Assembly: GCF_000424305.1 (NCBI RefSeq)
Contig: NZ_AUJQ01000004.1
Span: 124,001-188,000, forward strand
DNA from: Pseudobutyrivibrio ruminis AD2017
GTDB lineage: Bacteria; Bacillota; Clostridia; Lachnospirales; Lachnospiraceae
DNA length: 64,000 nt
Direction of reading: 5' to 3'
Part shown: positions 53,008 through 61,896 of the stretch, piece after piece
Layout: every line of letters begins with the position of its first letter
Numbering within the stretch: position 1 is the first letter of the stretch
Notes under the pieces: model-generated
Seen by the model: only the letters and a program-made list of their open reading frames with translations
What the model was told of the DNA's origin: nothing
Database searches by the model: none
Made by a program: the position numbers and the translations under genes

Positions 53008-53964
53008 CTACCCTACATCAGAGGGTGTATAATAGCTCTCCTTTGCATTAACCATCTCTTTTATAACATACTGTGGTGACTGATTAATTGTTATATAGAT
53101 TCTTCCAACATATTCACCTATCATTCCAAGTACCAAAAGAATTAATCCCCCTAGTATTAATAGAACAGAAATGGTAGAACTCCATCCAATCATTTTAACT
53201 GGATTAACTAGCTTACTAATAATTACATAAATCGCATAAATAAAGCCTAATCCTGCTATAATGCAGCCACTATAAGAAGCTATTCTTAAAGGTATAATTG
53301 AAAAGGATGTAAAACCATTCATCCACAACCCAAACAACGACCTCAAAGTATACCCACTTTCTCCTTCCATTCTATCTCTATGATGGACTGAAACATTACA
53401 TATATTTTTAGTAGTTCTTAACACCAAACCTACAACATATGGATAAGCACCTTTATATTTTACTACTTCATCGATAACAAAACGCTTAGCGGCAAAATAA
53501 CTAGATATGTATAGCTCTTTTGGTTTGCCTAACATCACTTCTGTCATGATTTTGTTAACATGACTTCCCCAATTTCTAAATCTAGAATGCCTCTTATGTG
53601 AATACTCTGCATATACAACATCATATCCTTCATAAATTTTATTTAAAAGCTTGTCAACTTCATTTCCAGGAGTTTGCCCATCATCATCCAAACAAACAAC
53701 AACATCACCTGACACCACAGAAAAACCTGCCATTAATGCTGCATGTTGACCGAAATTTTTTGCATGATTAATTCCAATAATTCTATCGTTATCTTTACAT
53801 AATTTTCTTATTACAGCAAAAGTATCATCCGGACTACAATCATTTACCAAGATTATTTCATAATCGTCTTGAGCCATATCAACCATTTTCAGAGTTATCT
53901 CTTCAACTACTTTTTCTATTGTTTTTTCCGATCTATAGCATGGGATAACAAATGATATTTTCAT
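53008..53964 (-). CDS. GT2 glycosyltransferase with two membrane helices (GtrB/ArnC-like)
   Basis: This 318-aa protein has KISFVIPCYRSEKTIEKVVEEI, LVNDCSPDDTF, NFGQHAALMAGF and the metal block VVVCLDDDGQTPGNEVDKL (about residue 93), then two helices near 235-258 and 268-292. These are features of polyprenyl-phosphate glycosyl transferases such as GtrB and ArnC. It would make undecaprenyl-phosphate-linked sugar for an external glycosyltransferase. It lies 18 bp after the WecE-like gene. The stop codon is beside the IS3 end, so the insertion has not removed the gene. Confidence 0.88.
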   Translation of the reverse strand: MKISFVIPCYRSEKTIEKVVEEITLKMVDMAQDDYEIILVNDCSPDDTFAVIRKLCKDNDRIIGINHAKNFGQHAALMAGFSVVSGDVVVCLDDDGQTPGNEVDKLLNKIYEGYDVVYAEYSHKRHSRFRNWGSHVNKIMTEVMLGKPKELYISSYFAAKRFVIDEVVKYKGAYPYVVGLVLRTTKNICNVSVHHRDRMEGESGYTLRSLFGLWMNGFTSFSIIPLRIASYSGCIIAGLGFIYAIYVIISKLVNPVKMIGWSSTISVLLILGGLILLVLGMIGEYVGRIYITINQSPQYVIKEMVNAKESYYTPSDVG

Positions 53965-53981
53965 TTCCGCACACTCCTATA

Positions 53982-55118
53982 CTAATTATTGTGTTGATAA
54001 AAGTCTTTTACTACCTTAATTACTTTCTCTTGGTCTACTTCTTTAAGGCCATAGTATAGAGGTAGTCTAACAAGCCTCTCGCTTTCCTTTGTAGTATATA
54101 CATCGTCCCCGTTAAATCTACCATACTTTTTTCCTGCTGGCGCAGAATGTAACGGAATATAATGAAATACCATTAGTACATCATTTTCTTTTGCATAACT
54201 TATCAATTCTGTTCTTTCAGTTAAATCTTTGCATTTCAGATAAAACATATGAGCATTATGTGTACATCCATCTGGTATAGTAGGACGTTCCACATAGCCA
54301 GCTTTTTCAAGCTCTTCAAACGACTCAAAATATTTGTTCCAAGATTTCATTCTATCATCAAAAATCTTTTTATACTGTTCTAGTTGAGCATATAAATAGG
54401 CTGCATTTAATTCTGATGGCAGATAAGACGAACCTGCCTCGACCCAGGTGTATTTATCAATCTGTCCTCTAAAAAATTTTGATCGATTAGTTCCTTTTTC
54501 TCTAATTATCTCAGCCTTTTCTATATCATCTGCATTCTTTATAAGCAAAGCTCCACCTTCGCCCATCGAATAATTCTTAGTTTCATGGAATGAATATGCA
54601 CCAAAATCACCAATAGTTCCAAGCATTTGCCCATGATATGTACTAAAAATAGCTTGAGCAGCGTCTTCTACAACCTTTAAATTATATTTATTAGCCAAAT
54701 GCATAATAACATCCATCTCGCATGAAACACCTGCATAATGTACAGGAACTATCGCTTTAGTCCGTTCTGTAATAGCTGCCTCAATTTTTGTTTCATCAAT
54801 ATTCATTGTGTCTGGTCGTATATCAACAAATACTACTTTGGCACCTCTGAGCACAAATGCGTCAGCCGTAGAAACAAACGTGTAAGAAGGCATTATAACT
54901 TCATCTCCAGGTTGTATTTCGCACAATAATGCTGCCATCTCTGTTGCATGAGTACATGAAGTTGTTAACAATACTTTTTCTGCACCAGTTTTTTCTTCTA
55001 ACCAATTATTACATTTTTTAGTAAATTCTCCATCTCCACAAATTTTATGTTTCGATATTGCTTCAAAAATAAATTTTTCCTCCACCCCTATATAAGGCGG
55101 AATATTAAAAGGTATCAT
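53982..55118 (-). CDS. wecE: dTDP-4-amino-4,6-dideoxygalactose transaminase
   Basis: This 378-aa PLP enzyme starts MIPFNIPPYIGVEEKFIFEAISKHKICGDGEFTKKC, typical of WecE/RffA. PLP-binding features are SCTHATEMAALL, VVEDAAQAIFSTYHG, and Lys in GAYSFHETKNYSMGEGGA near residue 180. WecE makes dTDP-4-amino-4,6-dideoxy-D-galactose from the 4-keto-6-deoxyglucose nucleotide. It overlaps the GNAT gene upstream by 4 bp, an arrangement like wecD-wecE, and so probably leads to dTDP-Fuc4NAc. No dTDP-glucose synthase (rmlA/B) is present in the window and must lie elsewhere. Confidence 0.9.
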   Translation of the reverse strand: MIPFNIPPYIGVEEKFIFEAISKHKICGDGEFTKKCNNWLEEKTGAEKVLLTTSCTHATEMAALLCEIQPGDEVIMPSYTFVSTADAFVLRGAKVVFVDIRPDTMNIDETKIEAAITERTKAIVPVHYAGVSCEMDVIMHLANKYNLKVVEDAAQAIFSTYHGQMLGTIGDFGAYSFHETKNYSMGEGGALLIKNADDIEKAEIIREKGTNRSKFFRGQIDKYTWVEAGSSYLPSELNAAYLYAQLEQYKKIFDDRMKSWNKYFESFEELEKAGYVERPTIPDGCTHNAHMFYLKCKDLTERTELISYAKENDVLMVFHYIPLHSAPAGKKYGRFNGDDVYTTKESERLVRLPLYYGLKEVDQEKVIKVVKDFYQHNN

Positions 55119-55855
55119 AGAACATTTTCCTCGTGTTTAATATATATATAATTTATATTTTTTATCTTATATCCTAGTTCCAAATGAGTCTTTAATGAAT
55201 CGATATTATTCGATGAAACTCTAGCTTGTATTTTCTTTTTATTAGAATTTTTGGCTACTGCCATAGGGAAATATATAGTAGCCACTCCAAAGCCTTTATT
55301 GTTTGCATCAAATAACCCTGCTAGAAATGAATCCGCGTCACGTCCATTATTGGTGTCAAAAGAAATAGCAAAAAAACCTATTTTTTCACCATCCAAAGAA
55401 ACAATATAAGGTGATGCATTTTTTGTATTCACCTCTTGCAAAAACCAATTTGCATATCTGTTTGCAGATTTTTCTACTGAGAAAAACGGATCTAAGGCTA
55501 TTTTATCAGTTATAAAAATCCCTTTACGTATCATTTGTTCTATCTCATGTATTTCTTTATCACTAGCAGGATGACAATCCATGCTAGTAATAAATCTTTC
55601 AAGTATTGGGTCAAGCGACAATTGTTTCAAATTAGCCTCTAGCTCAAATTGACTTTCAGCATATAAAAAGCCTTCATTCTGAAGAGCATAACACATCTTC
55701 ATCGAATTTACTGGGACTCTACAAACTTTATACTGAAAAATATCATTTCTAATATTTTCTAGTACAGTTTCAGCTCTATCACATGAATCTAAGCGATATT
55801 CAACCGCTGTCACACCAATATTCTGTCGTTCCCAAGGCATCTCTACTCTAATCAT
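55115..55855 (-). CDS. GNAT N-acyltransferase, WecD-like
   Basis: This 246-aa protein has an N-terminal alpha/beta domain and a GNAT fold at residues of about 110-240. It includes VSLDGEKIGFFAIS, an acyl-CoA-binding loop region NNKGFGVATIYFPMAVA, and SSNNIDSLKTHLELGYKIKNINYIYIK, typical of N-acetyltransferases acting on amino sugars. It starts MIRVEMPWERQNIGV. Its 4-bp overlap with wecE argues that it acylates the 4-amino group of the WecE product. Acetyl-CoA as donor is assumed. The 144-bp space upstream shows no gene. Confidence 0.75.
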   Translation of the reverse strand: MIRVEMPWERQNIGVTAVEYRLDSCDRAETVLENIRNDIFQYKVCRVPVNSMKMCYALQNEGFLYAESQFELEANLKQLSLDPILERFITSMDCHPASDKEIHEIEQMIRKGIFITDKIALDPFFSVEKSANRYANWFLQEVNTKNASPYIVSLDGEKIGFFAISFDTNNGRDADSFLAGLFDANNKGFGVATIYFPMAVAKNSNKKKIQARVSSNNIDSLKTHLELGYKIKNINYIYIKHEENVL

Positions 55856-55999
55856 TTTCTATCCTCCAGCGACTATATTCAATTTATATTATAGCTATCC
55901 CCTAATACAATACTTTAAATCACACTATTTTCTAAAGAAATAATAATTTCACCTTATTAATGTATGCAAACATATAATCCCATATAAAATTTTCCACTA

Positions 56000-56239
56000 T
56001 CAAGATTTACTTAATATTAAATCAATCATCGCACCTACATTTTTCATATTCATAATATCTCTCATTGCAAATTTCACATTAAATTCATCTTCAATAGCTG
56101 ATATTATAGTTATATGCATCAAGCTATCCCAACCATCTATATCGCTAGCCATTGTCTTCTCCGATAATTCTATTTCTTCATCATCTAATATTTCTCTTAC
56201 AAGTTCCTGTATTTTGTTTAAAACTTCATTTCTATTCAC
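56000..56239 (-). CDS. Acyl carrier protein
   Basis: This 79-aa acidic protein has the phosphopantetheine attachment site at Ser39 in SDIDGWDSLMHITIISAIEDEF, with flanking helices typical of an ACP. The start is GTG at 56239 with AGAGG upstream. It lies 12 bp after the FkbH-like gene. The pair FkbH plus ACP recalls glyceryl-ACP systems, in which a phosphoglyceryl unit is loaded on the ACP and passed on. It is unlikely to be the housekeeping fatty-acid ACP. Confidence 0.88.
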   Translation of the reverse strand: MNRNEVLNKIQELVREILDDEEIELSEKTMASDIDGWDSLMHITIISAIEDEFNVKFAMRDIMNMKNVGAMIDLILSKS

Positions 56240-56251
56240 ACCCTATACCTC

Positions 56252-58039
56252 TTATTTTCTTATAATTTTAATATACTTTGTTTTTCTATTATCATCGGAT
56301 ACTCTTTTTTCCCAAACAGTGTTTCCACTATCATCTTCAGATTTTTTTTCAAATCCTTGCTGCAAATAAAAGTCACGCACCATACCATTTTTCGATGTAG
56401 GATAATAATATCCATAAATATATTCTATCCCTTTATCCATACATGTAGCAATTAATTCGTCCATCATGGCTATTTCCATATCACGCTTTAATACTCTACA
56501 GCTCATTAACCACAATTCTATATGGAGTACTTTATCATCAATATGTCCAGCAACCACACTTACAACGCCATTATCACCGAATTTGTCACTCAATTTGCCA
56601 TATAAAGTGATGTAATTTTCATTTTCTGCCATTTTTTGAATTTCAATCTGTGAACAACGTTTTGTCGTTAAATTAAATTGATTACTTTTATTTGTTAACT
56701 GTGCTATTCTTGAATAGTAAATATCTACAAAATGACCTATCTCTGCGACCATATCTAATGACTTCAAATAATCACCATAATCTGCAAAACACTCCCTTTG
56801 TTTGTTTCGCTTAATATTGGCAATATACATGTCATTTCTTTTAAAATCATCATCAGATAGTTTTGTTGTTTCAAAATATCCAGCTTCATCTAAAGTTTTT
56901 ATGTATGATTCAATTTCACCAATTTCAGGGACTGAAACTCCCACCAAACTTTGTCGAATAATCTCACGCTCTGCCGGATTATCATCTACAAAAACAAATG
57001 ACTCTGTTAACAAATTCAATTCATTAGCTTCTTCTACCAAATTTCTGTCTTTAGTATCCCAATTTGCCCTAAAAGATGCAAAATCATCATATTTCAGCAC
57101 AGAATCTGGTCTTTCAAATCCTCCTCTTGCAACAGATTCATCATTCTTTGATATAACCGTCAAAAGTATCCCCTTATCTCTCTGTTCCTTCACATATTTT
57201 TGAAATTCTGCATAAGCTTGACCGAGCGAAGTCTCTTGACCTATTTCTATATTTTCTGCGCCATCATCACCAATAACCCCGCCCCATAATGTATTGTCTA
57301 AATCTAGTGCTAAAACTTTTTTATTCTTTCCTAATAAGGATTTTACGATTAAAGCTACGCCATACGATGTATACGGTATTGCATTAATGCACAAAGCATA
57401 CTTATACATATCCCAATAAAATGGATTTGACCATTCCTTTAATCCATAATTTGATGATTCATAATTTATATCATGAATATAAAAATTTTCATGCTCACGA
57501 CTATATTGATAAAAATGCTCATTTAATCGATTAACAAAATTTATTCTCCCCTGGAAATGACATGCGTCTTGATTTCCAAAATTTCTGTAAAATGGCAGTT
57601 CATTATTATTTTGAATAATAATACACCCATATTTATCTATTAAATGATCCCATAGCATTTTCATTCTATTATATTCAGCTTCAAGTTTGTCTTCTACTTG
57701 TTTATCTGAATCAATAACTTGAGGCCATTTACTGATATTCCTTGATGAAGTATGTATATATATTATCTCTGGCTCAAACTGAACAAGTTGAGGATTATCA
57801 AATAATCCATCTTCAAAATATTTATTATATTCAGATTCATAAAAAACTGGTTTTATTCCGAAATTTAACAGAAATATTTCCAATATGTTTTTTATTTCAT
57901 CAGTTGTAGAGCCACCTAAAATTGCTATTCTTTTCTCAATAAAAACCCTAGATGAATCACTTAACAATTCCTTCTTAATTTTTACCTTTTTTCTTAATAT
58001 CAATTCTGAATCGAATGGATAGTCCAATATATTCAACAT
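56252..58039 (-). CDS. FkbH-like HAD-IIIC protein with a GNAT-like C-terminus
   Basis: In this 595-aa protein the HAD motif LALDLDNTLWGGVIGDDG (Asp246, Asp248) at the centre is the FkbH signature. ENFYIHDINYESSN and FVFVDDNPAEREII follow family practice. The N-terminal 230 residues resemble an SGNH-like or FkbH N-domain, and the C-terminal part (about 440-580) has GNAT-like MSCRVLKRDMEIAMMDELI. FkbH enzymes transfer a glyceryl unit from 1,3-bisphosphoglycerate to an ACP. With the ACP 12 bp downstream, it may make an acyl-type building block, for example glycerate, for the polymer. Confidence 0.86.
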   Translation of the reverse strand: MLNILDYPFDSELILRKKVKIKKELLSDSSRVFIEKRIAILGGSTTDEIKNILEIFLLNFGIKPVFYESEYNKYFEDGLFDNPQLVQFEPEIIYIHTSSRNISKWPQVIDSDKQVEDKLEAEYNRMKMLWDHLIDKYGCIIIQNNNELPFYRNFGNQDACHFQGRINFVNRLNEHFYQYSREHENFYIHDINYESSNYGLKEWSNPFYWDMYKYALCINAIPYTSYGVALIVKSLLGKNKKVLALDLDNTLWGGVIGDDGAENIEIGQETSLGQAYAEFQKYVKEQRDKGILLTVISKNDESVARGGFERPDSVLKYDDFASFRANWDTKDRNLVEEANELNLLTESFVFVDDNPAEREIIRQSLVGVSVPEIGEIESYIKTLDEAGYFETTKLSDDDFKRNDMYIANIKRNKQRECFADYGDYLKSLDMVAEIGHFVDIYYSRIAQLTNKSNQFNLTTKRCSQIEIQKMAENENYITLYGKLSDKFGDNGVVSVVAGHIDDKVLHIELWLMSCRVLKRDMEIAMMDELIATCMDKGIEYIYGYYYPTSKNGMVRDFYLQQGFEKKSEDDSGNTVWEKRVSDDNRKTKYIKIIRK

Positions 58040-58047
58040 ATTGTATT

Positions 58048-59481
58048 TTACTCCGTCTGTTCCACTACTCTAATACTATTTTTACCAAAAAACTTTGCAA
58101 CGCTTTCATTGACCCAGTATGTTTCATCATCTCTAATATCCGGATTTTGAAGAATCCAACTTCTCTCATAATCATTCGAGTTTACGCTAACCACTACATT
58201 TTCCTCAGCGGAAGTTTCTATCGCTTTAAATATATTTTTATAAAACTCAGATTCTTCTCTTACCATCTCTGCACTTTTTATTAAATATATATATGGCATT
58301 TTCACATCTAAATCATTGTCGTTAATGTAAAATTTTATATTTGTTACGCAAAAAACCAATGTAACAATTACTACGCTCAATATATTTCTTTTTACAATTT
58401 CTTTGCTTAATAATTCTATTTCTGATACATATGCCCCTAAATACAAGCCTCCAACTAGCACATAAGTCAAAATAGTAAAGTCTATAAAAAAATGAACCCT
58501 ATTAGGCGTATAATCCGACATATAACCAAAGGTCACAGGAAAAACAACACCTACCAGCGATATCACACCAAATACCACAACCCAAAGGGGATTATATTTT
58601 CTTTTCAACTTTGAATTCATAACGCCAACACAAAACGTTACTATTAATAATATTATTGTAAATGGATTAGCTAATACCTCCATTAATCCTTCAATTATAT
58701 TTTTTTCTGTGTAGTATATAACTTTGAATAAAGAAATTTCTCTATCCAACGATTCTTTTCGTGCAAAATTTCCTGGAGCGAAGACTGACACGCATCCTCC
58801 TATTATCATAGATACGAAGGGTACATATCTTTTATATATTTTTTTTTCGTCTGAAATAACGAGTATTATTAAAAAAAACAGCCCTAAAAAAATATCAAAT
58901 TCATATACAGAGCATGCAATAAAGCCAACCAATGATGTGGTTATTATACTTAGCTTTGTAGATTCTCTTGAAAAAAAATTAATAATAACAATCTGATCGA
59001 GCATTAATAACATCACTGCCCATAAATAAGAATTACCGATAAACCAATAGAAAATCTCACTATATAATCTTTGGTTAAACAAGCTTAAACAAAATACAAG
59101 AAATATAAATACATATTCATTTTTTTCATCCCCTAATATATAAACACATATTTTATCTACATATCTTTTTAACAGCCATATAAATCCCCCAAAAGATACT
59201 ATTAAAAAAATACCTATAGCATAGCTATATGCTTTTGCATACATAAGAGGGTTTAGTAAATACTCGATGAAAATTAATGGCCATTGCCCTCCCCATGTAT
59301 TATAAAAATCTATAGTAGCTTTAATTACCTTAATAAAATAATTACCATTGATAGACAAATCTGATGCCATCGAAAAATCATCCGCTGATGGAACACTAAA
59401 AATAATCGTATTCAGCAATGGTAATATTATAATTAAAGTAATAACCAATGTACTTATATTCTTTTTTATTTGCTTTATCAA
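58048..59481 (-). CDS. DUF6056-like membrane protein, possible GT-C enzyme
   Basis: This 477-aa protein has about 11 helices. The first extracytoplasmic loop has NTIIFSVPSADDFSMASDLS, an Asp pair typical of this family's putative active site, followed by FYNTWGGQWPLIFIEYLLNPL and EIFYWFIGNSYLWAVM. These are DUF6056 landmarks. Such proteins occur in polysaccharide loci and may transfer sugars from lipid donors. The gene lies 8 bp upstream of the FkbH-like gene. The 209 bp between it and the Wzy-like gene is AT-rich, with no gene. Confidence 0.72.
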   Translation of the reverse strand: MIKQIKKNISTLVITLIIILPLLNTIIFSVPSADDFSMASDLSINGNYFIKVIKATIDFYNTWGGQWPLIFIEYLLNPLMYAKAYSYAIGIFLIVSFGGFIWLLKRYVDKICVYILGDEKNEYVFIFLVFCLSLFNQRLYSEIFYWFIGNSYLWAVMLLMLDQIVIINFFSRESTKLSIITTSLVGFIACSVYEFDIFLGLFFLIILVISDEKKIYKRYVPFVSMIIGGCVSVFAPGNFARKESLDREISLFKVIYYTEKNIIEGLMEVLANPFTIILLIVTFCVGVMNSKLKRKYNPLWVVVFGVISLVGVVFPVTFGYMSDYTPNRVHFFIDFTILTYVLVGGLYLGAYVSEIELLSKEIVKRNILSVVIVTLVFCVTNIKFYINDNDLDVKMPYIYLIKSAEMVREESEFYKNIFKAIETSAEENVVVSVNSNDYERSWILQNPDIRDDETYWVNESVAKFFGKNSIRVVEQTE

Positions 59482-59690
59482 ATAATCCCCTCCTTATCTA
59501 TAAATAAATGTAAATATCCGTAAAATCAAGATTCCTAAGCTAATTGATTAAATATATAATTATAAAAATATAGTGTTAGCAATTTTATTATGCACTATAA
59601 GATATTATATAACTTTCTAAATAATACAACACTGGACATGTGCATATTATAGTCAATAATTATTGTCAAAATCAATAAATCAAATTACAA

Positions 59691-60899
59691 TCACTCTTTC
59701 ACTTTCTTTTGTAAGCAACATGTTCTAATCATACCACTAATGATAAGTCCCCATATCCATGTGTATATTTGTACTTTCGATATAGCCTCTGTTGAATAAA
59801 AAATATTAAATGCTAAAAAAGCAGGTACCAACAAATACTTAATTTCACTACTTACATTTTTATTAATAATCATTCTGAATGTATAGATTACCGTAAGGAT
59901 TTTAAAAATATATATAAGACCAAATGAATACATTCCATAATCTCTTGCATAATCCAACCAAAGATTATAGCTAGTATTTATGCCATTTGCATTAATATAA
60001 AACCCTTTTCGATTGTTTTCTGTAAATAAATTTCTTACAGCTTCACCAATATTTTGGTATTTGTAACTATGTAAGATTCCACCATCTGCACCCCAGAAAG
60101 AATTATAATAAATGTTTCTGAGACCTCCTAAATTTACACGATACACCATAGTCAAAATCAGTATAAGCATTACAGACAATACTATGGTTACGATAGTGCT
60201 AATTATTGTATTACATTTTGTTTTAATAACCGTGTATGTCCATATAATTAATAATGCGAAAATTTCCAATACAAAAAAATAAGTATTGTAACGAGTATGT
60301 ATTCTAATACTTGCTATTTGCACCAAAACATTTGCTATTATTATTAGGCAAGATACAAACTTGTTATTCTTAAAAGTCATCACTGCCCATATTAACGAAG
60401 CCGTTATCATAAAAAACATAACTTCTACTAAACGTCTATTCATCAAATCGGGATTATCTATAATATTCCCTAAAATAGTACCTTCTCTAGTATTCATAAC
60501 ACAGTAAATAGCACTAGATAGCGCATACACTGCCATGGGGATACTCATAGAGGCATATACAAGCTTTACCGACTTTTCATAGGTTTCAAAAGTATTTACC
60601 AATAGCACTCCTAGCAAATAGGCTACAACAGGTGACAAAATCTTACTAACATCAACAGTATCAGAATTACCTATGAAGTAAAATCCATAGTAAATTCCAA
60701 CAACAAGTCCCAATGCTAAAAAAAACACTGCAAAATCAAATTGTACTTTACCGCATTTATAGGCTAAATAAATAACAATAACCGCTCCTACCAAACAGAA
60801 CATGCTAATTGGTATAATCTCGGCTATTAGGCAATAAATCCCTAACAATGTGATTACTATATAACTGATATTATTTAAAAAACTATGTTCAGTGTGCAT
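59691..60899 (-). CDS. wzy: O-antigen polymerase-like protein (Wzy type)
   Basis: This 402-aa protein has about 12 helices and a large central extracytoplasmic loop (residues of about 255-320) containing NGINTSYNLWLDYARDYGMYSFGLIYIF. The N-x-x-L-D-x-x-x-x-x-G pattern before a helix is characteristic of O-antigen ligase or polymerase proteins. It would join repeat units at the outer face of the membrane. It is flanked by a GT2 and the Wzx-like flippase, giving a Wzx/Wzy-dependent pathway. Sequence divergence in this family keeps the assignment tentative. Confidence 0.75.
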   Translation of the reverse strand: MHTEHSFLNNISYIVITLLGIYCLIAEIIPISMFCLVGAVIVIYLAYKCGKVQFDFAVFFLALGLVVGIYYGFYFIGNSDTVDVSKILSPVVAYLLGVLLVNTFETYEKSVKLVYASMSIPMAVYALSSAIYCVMNTREGTILGNIIDNPDLMNRRLVEVMFFMITASLIWAVMTFKNNKFVSCLIIIANVLVQIASIRIHTRYNTYFFVLEIFALLIIWTYTVIKTKCNTIISTIVTIVLSVMLILILTMVYRVNLGGLRNIYYNSFWGADGGILHSYKYQNIGEAVRNLFTENNRKGFYINANGINTSYNLWLDYARDYGMYSFGLIYIFKILTVIYTFRMIINKNVSSEIKYLLVPAFLAFNIFYSTEAISKVQIYTWIWGLIISGMIRTCCLQKKVKE

Positions 60900-60918
60900 A
60901 TATAAATCTGCGACCTTT

Positions 60919-61896
60919 CTATTGCTTGAGTATACTTTTTATTAGTCTTAGTTTATTAATAAAGCTTTGGGCTTTATCATTGGTAAAATCTAAATCAGCA
61001 GTTGATATTTCATTAAGATAACTTGTAAATAGATAATTATCTTTAGCAGTCATGCTATATGATGACATTATACCCTTTTTCAAAAACAAGTATCTCATTA
61101 GTGCTTGGTAGCTATGTATTGTTTGTTCTGTAAAAAAATATGTATCCTTATCCTTAAAATACTTACGATAAAAATTATATCCTATTGCATTTTCAATAAG
61201 GTGTCTTATTTCAGAGCCGCCCTGCCACATACCTTTTTCATGTATTCTATAAACAGATACAACATCATCAAAGGCATATAAAGGCCCCTTTTCCAAATGA
61301 AGAATTCGTCTGAAATCTTCTCCACGGAGTGCACATTCTTCAAATGTACCTACAGCATTTTTATAGCAATCCGGCAAGCCATTAATAAAAATGGTATTTC
61401 TAACCATTATTGCTGATGTATGTATGAATGGCATTGTTGCATTAACATAACTATCAAAATCGTAGCTATTATTCATGTACTTCTTTTCTACAACATAATC
61501 TGCCAGCTCTCCATTGCGAAGAAATCTTGTATTTCCTGCACAAAGCATGTATTCACGATGTGAATCCAAAAAATCTACTTGTTTTTGAATTCTATTATCA
61601 TCACACCAATAATCATCTCCATCTAGAAATGTAAAATATTCGCACTGCAGGCCATCAAATATTCTATTTGAATTGCTAAGAGAACCACTATTCTTCTCAG
61701 CTAGCGCAAGCTCAAATTTTTCTGGATACTTTTCTTTATATTCCTTTAAAATATCTATAGTTCCATCAGTCGAACAATCATCTGCAACAATAATCTTATA
61801 TTCATATTCCGTTTTTTGCGCTAGCACACTATCCAATGCCTGTCTTATATAATCCTTTAAATTATATGTTGTGATGCATACACAAACCTTAATCAT
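60919..61896 (-). CDS. GT2 glycosyltransferase
   Basis: This 325-aa protein begins MIKVCVCITTYNLKDYIRQALDSVLAQKTEYEYKIIVADDCSTDGTID, and has the metal-binding block YFTFLDGDDYWCDDNRIQKQ near residue 90. HTSAIMVRNTIFINGLPDCY also fits GT2 enzymes of repeat-unit synthesis. Its ATG overlaps the 3' end of the Wzx gene by 8 bp, so translation is coupled. It probably adds one sugar at the inner face of the membrane. No membrane helices. Confidence 0.88.
   Translation of the reverse strand: MIKVCVCITTYNLKDYIRQALDSVLAQKTEYEYKIIVADDCSTDGTIDILKEYKEKYPEKFELALAEKNSGSLSNSNRIFDGLQCEYFTFLDGDDYWCDDNRIQKQVDFLDSHREYMLCAGNTRFLRNGELADYVVEKKYMNNSYDFDSYVNATMPFIHTSAIMVRNTIFINGLPDCYKNAVGTFEECALRGEDFRRILHLEKGPLYAFDDVVSVYRIHEKGMWQGGSEIRHLIENAIGYNFYRKYFKDKDTYFFTEQTIHSYQALMRYLFLKKGIMSSYSMTAKDNYLFTSYLNEISTADLDFTNDKAQSFINKLRLIKSILKQ

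Noticed and set aside
56000-56239. ACP considered as the housekeeping fatty-acid ACP
   Set aside because: No fatty-acid synthesis genes nearby; it is coupled to an FkbH-like gene in a polysaccharide run.
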